Of a stretch of DNA of 64,000 nucleotides, positions 57,777-64,000 are shown one piece after another. Both the position numbers and the translations under genes were made by a program. The notes under the pieces are model-generated. The model worked only from the letters and a program-made list of their open reading frames with translations. It was not told where the DNA came from and did no database searches. Origin of the DNA: Marinobacter fuscus (GTDB lineage Bacteria; Pseudomonadota; Gammaproteobacteria; Pseudomonadales; Oleiphilaceae); assembly GCF_003007675.1 (NCBI RefSeq), contig NZ_PXNP01000110.1, positions 124,001 to 188,000 on the forward strand. Direction: 5' to 3'. The first letter of the stretch is position 1; each line of letters begins with the position of its first letter.

Positions 57777-57817
57777 GAAACCCCCGGCACCGAAAGGTCC
57801 CGGGGGTTTCTTTTTTT
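57777..57817 (+). terminator. Attenuator terminator of ilvGMD
   Basis: GAAACCCCCG (57777-57786) and CGGGGGTTTC (57801-57810) pair perfectly over 10 bp, with ACC/GGT extending the stem around a GAAA loop, followed by seven T residues. It sits between the leader peptide and ilvG, where only attenuation explains a strong terminator. Confidence 0.95.
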
Positions 57818-57843
57818 ACGGCAAAGGAAAAGGGAAAACGACC

Positions 57844-59541
57844 ATGAACGGCTCAGAGCATATTCTTGCAGCGTTCCATCGCCACAACATCAGCACGGTA
57901 TTCGGTTATCCGGGCGGCTGCATCATGCCGCTATACGATGCGCTGGTAGACGATGTGGGCGTGGAGCATGTGCTTTGCCGCCACGAACAGGCCTGCGCAC
58001 TGGCCGCCGAGGGCTACGCCCGGGCCAGCGGCAAGCTGGGCGTTTGCATTGCCACCTCCGGCCCCGGCGCCACCAACCTGATCACCGGCGTTGCCAACGC
58101 CTACATGGACTCCATCCCCTTGCTGGTAATCACCGGCCAGGTGCCTTCCGCGCTGATTGGCACCGATGCTTTTCAGGAAACCGACATCCTCGGCATGACC
58201 CTGGGCATCGTCAAACACAGCTACCTGATCGACGATGCGGACAGCCTGCCGGAGATTCTTGAAGACGCCATCGCCATGGCCCAGAGCGGTCGCCCCGGCC
58301 CGGTGTGGATTGATATTCCCAAAGATATGTTGTTGGCCGACGTCCACACTGAAGCGCCAGCACCCATCGAGCCTGCCCAGCCCGAGTGCCCGGACATCAG
58401 CCCGGCGCTGGCCATGTTGCGCGAAGCAAAGCGCCCGCTTTTATACAGCGGTGGCGGTGTATCCCTGGCGAAGGCCGAAGATAGCTTCCGGGCCTTTGCC
58501 GATTCCTCCGGCCTGCCCGGCGTAGTAACGCTGAAGGGCATCGGCAATGCTGGCCGCCATAACCTCAACGACCTGGGCATGCTCGGTATGCACGGCTCCC
58601 GTGCCGCCAACCGGGCGGTCGACGAGTGTGATCTGCTGCTCGTAGTGGGTGCGCGCATGGACGACCGGGCCACCGGCAAGCTGGATGGCTTTGCCCCGAA
58701 CGCCCGCACCATCCACATAGACGCCGACGCTGCCGAGTTCAACAAGCTGCGCCCCGCCGATATCGCCTTGCGGGGCGATCTGAACGCAATTCTGACGGCC
58801 TTCACTGACGCACTGGCCAACCAGGGCCTGGTCATTGGCGACTGGCAGAAACAATGCCGTACCTGGCACACCACCGGGGGCTTTCGCGCTGCCGACAACG
58901 AAGAGCCGCTGGCGCCCATTACCGGCCCGGCGTTTGTGCGCCAGCTCTCCGGCATTGCCGGAGACGATGCAATCATCGCCTGTGATGTCGGCCAGCATCA
59001 GATGTGGATTGCCCAGTACTATCAGTTCAATCACCCGCGCCAGCACCTGACCAGCGGCGGCCTGGGTACCATGGGCTTCGGTTTGCCCGCCGCCATCGGT
59101 GCCCAGTTCACCGACCGCAACCGCACAGTCATTAACGTCACCGGCGATGGCTCGTTCATGATGAACGCCCAGGAACTGGCCACCATCCGGCGCTACAAGC
59201 TGCCGCTGAAGCTGATCGTTCTCGACAACCAGTGCCTGGGCATGGTGCGCCAGCAGCAGGAGCTGTTCTACAACAACCGGGAAAGCCACATCAATCTGGA
59301 TGACAACCCGGACTTCGTGGCCATGGCCCGGGCCTTCGACATTCCGGCCCTGCACATCGAGCGCACCGACCAGATTCGCCGGGGCATCGAAACCATTCTG
59401 GCCTACAAGGGCCCGATGCTGTTGCACGTGGCCATCAGTCGAGAAGAGAACGTCTGGCCCATCGTCAAAGCCGGTGCCAGCAACAAGGACATGATCGACG
59501 AACCCCGTAAAACCAGTAGCCGCAAGGAGCAGGTAGCATGA
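57844..59541 (+). CDS. ilvG: Acetolactate synthase, large subunit (IlvG type)
   Basis: Thiamine-diphosphate enzyme that makes acetolactate and acetohydroxybutyrate, the first committed step to valine, leucine and isoleucine. The protein has 565 residues. The catalytic Glu48 is in LCRHEQACALAAEG; GDGSFMMNAQELATIRRYKL is the ThDP/Mg2+ motif. The ATG at 57844 follows AGGAAAAGGG. It overlaps ilvM by four bases and is controlled by the upstream attenuator. The pairing with an IlvM-type small subunit supports the IlvG name over IlvB or IlvI. Confidence 0.95.
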   Translation: MNGSEHILAAFHRHNISTVFGYPGGCIMPLYDALVDDVGVEHVLCRHEQACALAAEGYARASGKLGVCIATSGPGATNLITGVANAYMDSIPLLVITGQVPSALIGTDAFQETDILGMTLGIVKHSYLIDDADSLPEILEDAIAMAQSGRPGPVWIDIPKDMLLADVHTEAPAPIEPAQPECPDISPALAMLREAKRPLLYSGGGVSLAKAEDSFRAFADSSGLPGVVTLKGIGNAGRHNLNDLGMLGMHGSRAANRAVDECDLLLVVGARMDDRATGKLDGFAPNARTIHIDADAAEFNKLRPADIALRGDLNAILTAFTDALANQGLVIGDWQKQCRTWHTTGGFRAADNEEPLAPITGPAFVRQLSGIAGDDAIIACDVGQHQMWIAQYYQFNHPRQHLTSGGLGTMGFGLPAAIGAQFTDRNRTVINVTGDGSFMMNAQELATIRRYKLPLKLIVLDNQCLGMVRQQQELFYNNRESHINLDDNPDFVAMARAFDIPALHIERTDQIRRGIETILAYKGPMLLHVAISREENVWPIVKAGASNKDMIDEPRKTSSRKEQVA

Positions 59542-59816
59542 CCCCCAGTAGCGAGATTGCCAGCCAGAGTTACACCCTGAACTGCCGTATGAGCCAGGAA
59601 GCCGCCGCCCTGGAGCGCCTTTGCCGGGTGGTGCGGGTTCGGGGCTTCCGGATTTCGAAGATGGCCATGGAAAGCGCCGGCGACAGTCTCGACGTTTTGC
59701 TGACACTGGAGGGTTCACGGCCAGTTGCTATGCTTCAGTCACAGTTGGAGAAGCTGCACACCGTTACCGGAGTTGAGTTGATGTCCGGGGCTGTGGCACG
59801 GTCCCGAACCGCATAA
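59538..59816 (+). CDS. ilvM: Acetolactate synthase, small regulatory subunit (IlvM type)
   Basis: Single ACT-domain protein of 92 residues ([28 protein letters not shown]). Its short length fits IlvM rather than the longer IlvH. The start overlaps the ilvG stop in an ATGA junction. It stabilises or regulates the catalytic subunit. IlvM-type subunits usually do not give strong valine inhibition, but that cannot be read from this sequence. Confidence 0.93.
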   Translation: MTPSSEIASQSYTLNCRMSQEAAALERLCRVVRVRGFRISKMAMESAGDSLDVLLTLEGSRPVAMLQSQLEKLHTVTGVELMSGAVARSRTA

Positions 59817-59837
59817 TCAGATCGGAAGGTGAATACC

Positions 59838-61514
59838 ATGAGCACGGACAAACGGCGCAAACACTCGGCCCCGGTTGTGGACGGCATCAACAAGTCTGCC
59901 AGCCGGGCCATGCTGCGGGCAGTCGGGTTTACCGACGAGGATTTCCGCAAACCCCAGATCGGCATTGCCTCCACCTGGAGCAACCTCACGCCCTGCAACA
60001 TGCACATCGACGGGCTGGCCCGGGAAGCCGCCAAAGGCGCCGACGGCGCCGGTGGTAAAAGCCTGATCTTTAACACCATTACCATTTCCGACGGCATCGC
60101 CAACGGCACCGAGGGCATGAAGTACTCGCTGGTATCGCGGGAGGTGATTGCCGATTCCATCGAAACCGTGGCCGGCTGTGAGGGCTTCGACGGGCTGGTA
60201 GCCATCGGCGGCTGCGACAAGAATATGCCCGGTTGCATGATGGGCCTGGCCCGGCTGAACCGGCCCTCGGTGTTCGTATACGGTGGCACCATCATGCCCG
60301 GCGATAACCACACCGACATCATCTCGGTCTTCGAGGCCGTGGGTGCCCATGCCCGGGGCAACATGGAGCTGATCGAGGTGAAACAGATCGAGGAAACCGC
60401 GATTCCCGGCCCGGGCTCCTGTGGTGGCATGTACACCGCCAACACCATGGCCTCAGCCATCGAAGCTATGGGCATGAGCCTGCCTGGCAGCTCGGCGCAG
60501 AATGCGGTGTCCGACAGCAAACTGGCAGATTGCGAGGCGGCCGGTGCGGCGGTACTGAAACTGCTGGAGGCCGATATCAAACCCTCCGACATCATGACCC
60601 GGGCAGCCTTCGAAAACGCCATCACCGTGGTCATCGCGCTGGGCGGCTCCACCAACGCCGTGCTTCACCTGTTGGGCATGGCCAGTACCGTGGGCGTGGA
60701 GCTGTCGCTGGACGATTTCGTACACATCGGTAAACAGGTTCCGGTGCTCGCCGATCTGCGCCCCTCGGGCCATTACATGATGTCGGAACTGGTGGCCATT
60801 GGCGGCATACAGCCGTTGATGAAGATGCTGTTGGAGCGCGGACTTTTGCACGGCGACTGTCTGACCGTAACCGGCAAAACCCTGGCAGAGAATCTTGCCA
60901 GTGTGGAGCCCTACCCGGAAAACCAGAAAATCATTCACGCCTTCGACAACCCGATCAAAGCCGACAGCCACTTGCGGATTCTCTATGGCAACCTGGCGCC
61001 GGAAGGCTCGGTGGCGAAAATCACCGGCAAAGAGGGCACTCATTTCTCCGGCCGCGCCCGGGTCTTTCATTCGGAAGAGGAAGCTCAGGAACGCATTCTG
61101 GATGGCACGGTCGTCGCGGGCGATGTTCTGGTGATTCGCTACGAAGGCCCGAAAGGCGGCCCCGGTATGCGGGAGATGCTCAGCCCTACGTCAGCGATCA
61201 TGGGCAAGGGCCTGGGCAGCGACGTGGCGCTGATTACCGATGGCCGGTTTTCCGGCGGCAGCCATGGGTTTGTGGTTGGGCACATCACGCCAGAGGCCGC
61301 CGTGGGCGGGCCGATTGCGCTGGTAGAGGATGGCGACACCATCACCATTGATGCGGTGAACAACTCGATTGTGCTGGAGATCTCTGACGAGGAAATGGAG
61401 AAACGGCGCAACGCCTGGACGCCACCTGAGCCAAGGTTCACCCGGGGGGTACTGGCCAAATATGCCCGGGTGGTGAGTTCGGCGTCTACGGGGGCCGTTA
61501 CCGACCTACCTTAG
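59838..61514 (+). CDS. ilvD: Dihydroxy-acid dehydratase
   Basis: Iron-sulphur dehydratase for the third step of valine and isoleucine synthesis. The protein has about 558 residues, shorter than the 616-residue E. coli enzyme. Three cysteines expected to hold the cluster are at 53 (TPCNMH), 126 ([10 protein letters not shown]) and 195 ([13 protein letters not shown]), with Lys128 beside the second; this pattern fits the [2Fe-2S] type. The ATG at 59838 has GGAAGG eight bases upstream; a GTG at 59829 is less likely. It completes ilvGMD; ilvE and ilvA are absent. Confidence 0.95.
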   Translation: MSTDKRRKHSAPVVDGINKSASRAMLRAVGFTDEDFRKPQIGIASTWSNLTPCNMHIDGLAREAAKGADGAGGKSLIFNTITISDGIANGTEGMKYSLVSREVIADSIETVAGCEGFDGLVAIGGCDKNMPGCMMGLARLNRPSVFVYGGTIMPGDNHTDIISVFEAVGAHARGNMELIEVKQIEETAIPGPGSCGGMYTANTMASAIEAMGMSLPGSSAQNAVSDSKLADCEAAGAAVLKLLEADIKPSDIMTRAAFENAITVVIALGGSTNAVLHLLGMASTVGVELSLDDFVHIGKQVPVLADLRPSGHYMMSELVAIGGIQPLMKMLLERGLLHGDCLTVTGKTLAENLASVEPYPENQKIIHAFDNPIKADSHLRILYGNLAPEGSVAKITGKEGTHFSGRARVFHSEEEAQERILDGTVVAGDVLVIRYEGPKGGPGMREMLSPTSAIMGKGLGSDVALITDGRFSGGSHGFVVGHITPEAAVGGPIALVEDGDTITIDAVNNSIVLEISDEEMEKRRNAWTPPEPRFTRGVLAKYARVVSSASTGAVTDLP

Positions 61515-61557
61515 TTGAGCTTGGGATCCTAGCCTGTGAGTTGAGGGGCAGGTACGG

Positions 61558-61576
61558 GGGTATGATTACTATACCC
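61558..61576. other. Small hairpin between ilvD and the thiolase gene
   Basis: GGGTAT-GATTACT-ATACCC forms a 6-bp stem in the 81-base gap between these convergent genes. No T-run follows, so terminator function is uncertain. Confidence 0.35.
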
Positions 61577-61595
61577 TTAATGCCCAGCGGCCAGA

Positions 61596-62777
61596 TCAGA
61601 TCAGTTCAACAGCCACAGCCGTGGCTTCACCACCGCCGATGCACAGGGACGCAACACCGCGCTTCAGGCCTCGCTGCTTCAATGCATTGATCAGCGTGAT
61701 GAGGATGCGGGAGCCGGAGGAACCAATCGGATGGCCCAACGCACAGGCGCCGCCGTGTACGTTCACTTTTTCCGCTGGCAGCTTCAGTTCGTTGATGGCG
61801 GCCAGGGTGACTACAGCAAAGGCTTCGTTGATCTCGAATAAATCGACATCGTCCAGCGTCCAGCCCGCTTTCTTTAGCACCTTCTCGATGGAGTTGATCG
61901 GCGCGATGGTGAATTCGGCGGGTAGCCGGGCGTGTGTAGCGTGGGCCACGATTCGGGCTTGGGGCGTCAGGCCGCGGGCACTCGCTTCTGCGGCAGAGGT
62001 GAGTACCAGCGCGGAGGCACCATCGCTGATGGAGCTGGAGTTGGCGGCGGTGACTGAGCCGTCTTTGGCGAAGGCCGGTTTCAGGTGGGGGATTTTTTCG
62101 GGTTTGGCGTTGCCGGGCTGTTCGTCGGTTTCAACTTCGGTGTCGCCGCCGCGGCCGGGTACGGTTACCGGTACGATTTCGTCCCGGAACCAGCCGTTTT
62201 CGATAGCCGCCAGGGATTTTTGCAGTGAGCCGATGGCAAATTCGTCCATGGCCTGGCGGGTGATGTTGAATTTGTCGGCGGTGCGCTGGGCGAAGACGCC
62301 CATCAGGCCACCTTCGTAGGCGTCTTCCAGGCCATCGAGGAACATGCTGTCGAGTACCTGGCCGTGGCCCATGCGCATTCCGGCGCGAGCTTTGGGCAGC
62401 AGGTAGGGTGCCTGGCTCATGTTTTCCATGCCGCCGGCGATCATGATGTTGTTGGTGCCGGCTTTGATCTGGTCGTGGGCCATGATGACGGCCTGCATGC
62501 CGGAGCCGCACATTTTGTTGATGGTGGTGCAGCCAGCGCTATCGGGGATGCCGGAGGCGCGGGAGGCCTGGCGCGCCGGTGCCTGGCCCAGGCCGCCCGG
62601 GAGTACGCAGCCCATGATGACTTCCTGAATGTCTGCCGGTTGCAGGCCAGAGCGTTCGATGGCGGCTTTGATGGCGACGGCGCCGAGTTCCGGGGAGCGT
62701 ACCGAGCTCAGGGAGCCCATCATGCCGCCCATGGGGGTTCGGGCGGAGCCTGCTATTACTACGTCGTTGTTATTCAT
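61596..62777 (-). CDS. Acetyl-CoA C-acyltransferase (thiolase)
   Basis: Cytosolic thiolase of 393 residues. The nucleophilic Cys90 is in INKMCGSGMQAV, the catalytic His in GGACALGHPIGSSGSR and the second Cys in ASLCIGGGEATA. The length and the NRYN-free central loop fit acetoacetyl-CoA thiolase or a medium-chain 3-ketoacyl-CoA thiolase; the chain length cannot be decided. The ATG at 62777 has GGAGA nine bases upstream. An acyl-CoA dehydrogenase lies upstream on the same strand across a repeat element, pointing to beta-oxidation or amino acid breakdown. Confidence 0.95.
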   Translation of the reverse strand: MNNNDVVIAGSARTPMGGMMGSLSSVRSPELGAVAIKAAIERSGLQPADIQEVIMGCVLPGGLGQAPARQASRASGIPDSAGCTTINKMCGSGMQAVIMAHDQIKAGTNNIMIAGGMENMSQAPYLLPKARAGMRMGHGQVLDSMFLDGLEDAYEGGLMGVFAQRTADKFNITRQAMDEFAIGSLQKSLAAIENGWFRDEIVPVTVPGRGGDTEVETDEQPGNAKPEKIPHLKPAFAKDGSVTAANSSSISDGASALVLTSAAEASARGLTPQARIVAHATHARLPAEFTIAPINSIEKVLKKAGWTLDDVDLFEINEAFAVVTLAAINELKLPAEKVNVHGGACALGHPIGSSGSRILITLINALKQRGLKRGVASLCIGGGEATAVAVELI

Positions 62778-62804
62778 TGAATCTGGTCTCCATGTTGGGA
62801 GTCA

Positions 62805-62918
62805 GGTTCGATCAGGGGGATGTCTTTCCGAAACACGCTGTAAATACGTCCCTGTACGCTCGACAAAAGCCATCCATGGCTTTTGACGGTTCCGGAAAGA
62901 CATCCCCCTGCTCGAACC
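62805..62918. repeat. 114-bp palindromic repeat element (MITE/REP-like)
   Basis: Terminal inverted repeats of 26 bases (62805-62830 and 62893-62918) match at all but one position; the outer end reads GGTTCGATCAGGGGGATG. Inside lies a perfect nested hairpin, CAAAAGCCAT-CC-ATGGCTTTTG (62864-62885), and an unpaired segment with CGCTGTAAATACGTCCCTG. It fills nearly all of the 192-base gap between the thiolase and the acyl-CoA dehydrogenase. I see only one copy in the window. The core CCATCCATGG motif resembles intergenic repeats I recall from Marinobacter-like genomes. Confidence 0.8.
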
Positions 62919-62969
62919 CCATACGTTGTCTTTGCTTTCGAAGCGAGTGGGCCTCGGACAAAAGGCGCT

Positions 62970-64000
62970 TTATCGACCGAGTACCGACCGTGCAATAATT
63001 TCTTTCATCACTTCCGATGTACCGCCATAAATCCGCTGAACCCGGGCATCAATAAAGTTCCGCGAAATCGGATACTCGGTGGTGTAGCCGTAGCCGCCAA
63101 ACAATTGCAGGCAACCATCCGCCACGCGGCACTGCATTTCCGTGGCGCTGTACTTGGCCATGGACGCGGTGGGGGCGTCGAGTTTGCCGTCTTCGTACTC
63201 GCGGATGCACTGGTCGACGAAGGCTTTGTTGATGCGATAGTCGGTTTCCATGCGGGCGATTTCGAACCGGGTGTTCTGCAACTGGCTGAGTTTCTGGCCG
63301 AACAGTTCCCGTTCCTGGCTGTACTGGATGGTCATGTCCAGAGAGCCTCGGGCGGCGGCAACGCCAAGGGCGCCGATGACCAGTCGCTCGCGGGGCAGTT
63401 CGCGCATCAGGTAGATGAAGCCCTGCCCTTCTTCCCCCAGCAGTGCGGAGGCGGGAATGCGCATATCCGAGAAGAACAGTTCGGAGGTGTCACCGGAATG
63501 CTGGCCGATTTTGTCGAGGTTGCGGCCTTTGCTGAAGCCCGGCAGGGAGGTGTCTACCAGGAACAGGCTGATGCCCTTGGCGCCTGCGTTGGGGTCGGTT
63601 TTGGCGGCGACGATCACCATGTCGGCGTGTTGGCCGTTGGTAATGAAGGTTTTGGAGCCGTTGAGGATGTAGTGGTCGCCATTTTTGACTGCGCTGGTGC
63701 GCATGGCCTGGAGGTCGCTGCCTGCGCCGGGTTCGGTCATAGCGATGGCGCCGACGGCTTCGCCGGTGACCATTTTCGGGAGCCACTGCTGTTTTTGTTC
63801 GTCGTTGCCGATGTGGCTTAGATAAGGTGCGACGATGTCGGAATGCACCATCACGTTGGTGGAGAGGGCGCCAAAGCCCAGGCGGGCCATTTCTTCGCCC
63901 ACTACCACCGAGTACTGGAAAGGCGCGCCGCAGCCGCCGCAGTCTTCGGGTACGTCTACGCAGAGCATGCCTGCGTTACCCAGGGTGGTCCAGAGTTCCC
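62970..64000 (-). CDS. Acyl-CoA dehydrogenase, 5' end outside the window
   Basis: FAD-dependent acyl-CoA dehydrogenase, open to the right edge; 343 codons are present and the N-terminal 35-45 residues are missing. MTEPGAGSDLQAMRTSA is the flavin-binding strand and FGQKLSQLQNTRFEIA the FAD-contacting segment. The C-terminal motif is IYGGTSEVM rather than YEGT, and RERL precedes the helix at the position where long-chain and isovaleryl-CoA dehydrogenases carry their catalytic Glu, so it probably belongs to that subgroup. Its stop is 193 bases from the thiolase start. Confidence 0.94.
   Translation of the reverse strand, partial: ELWTTLGNAGMLCVDVPEDCGGCGAPFQYSVVVGEEMARLGFGALSTNVMVHSDIVAPYLSHIGNDEQKQQWLPKMVTGEAVGAIAMTEPGAGSDLQAMRTSAVKNGDHYILNGSKTFITNGQHADMVIVAAKTDPNAGAKGISLFLVDTSLPGFSKGRNLDKIGQHSGDTSELFFSDMRIPASALLGEEGQGFIYLMRELPRERLVIGALGVAAARGSLDMTIQYSQERELFGQKLSQLQNTRFEIARMETDYRINKAFVDQCIREYEDGKLDAPTASMAKYSATEMQCRVADGCLQLFGGYGYTTEYPISRNFIDARVQRIYGGTSEVMKEIIARSVLGR

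Overview
The window looks like the chromosome of a marine gammaproteobacterium, most likely Marinobacter or a close relative. This is an inference from protein flavour, a fairly GC-rich composition and a Pseudomonas-like gene order: pepN/DUF2797/DUF1315, rhomboid/phosphoesterase/nadK/fadH, and recA/cinA-type/mutS/fdxA. No database search was possible. Genes are densely packed on both strands. I see no phage, insertion sequence, CRISPR array or rRNA.

Layout. Positions 1-9.3 kb hold a mostly minus-strand housekeeping block: aminopeptidase N (cut by the left edge), DUF2797, DUF1315, a rhomboid protease, a phosphoesterase, NAD kinase, a coiled-coil protein and 2,4-dienoyl-CoA reductase. Between DUF1315 and the rhomboid gene sits a Fur-box promoter followed by an unannotated, strongly structured transcript ending in a terminator. 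It looks like an iron-responsive small RNA of the PrrF/RyhB type. Positions 9.4-18.5 kb carry two AraC regulators, tRNA-Asp, a REC-PAS-kinase/FixJ-type pair, a Lon-related protease, a flavodoxin and recA with its LexA box. Positions 18.5-24.9 kb hold a PncC/CinA amidase, then three genes of families usually tied to selenium-domain or radical-SAM clusters (a SelD-associated type oxidoreductase and two transferases, with no selD here), then mutS and fdxA.

Positions 24.9-34.7 kb form a membrane redox region. A four-gene minus-strand operon encodes a ferric-reductase-like flavocytochrome, a PepSY protein, a DUF2271 protein and a PepSY-flavodoxin-reductase fusion. It diverges from an overlapping regulator-kinase-membrane AraC operon. 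Positions 34.7-40.1 kb pair an NCS2-type permease with an acyl-CoA synthetase, divergent from a cytosolic kinase/FixJ regulator pair across a short palindrome-bearing promoter region. Positions 40.2-53.3 kb contain assorted genes: a BaiN-type flavoprotein, DUF2478, a phospholipase D-like lipoprotein, a universal stress protein plus SulP transporter, a DUF4010 membrane protein, AlkB, a large HD-GYP signalling protein, DjlA, an isoprenylcysteine-methyltransferase-like protein and TruC.

Positions 53.3-64 kb hold an RND efflux pair, then the ilvGMD operon for branched-chain amino acids. The operon is preceded by a complete attenuator: a 30-residue Val/Leu-rich leader peptide and a terminator. The window ends with a thiolase and an acyl-CoA dehydrogenase (cut by the right edge), separated by a 114-bp palindromic repeat element.
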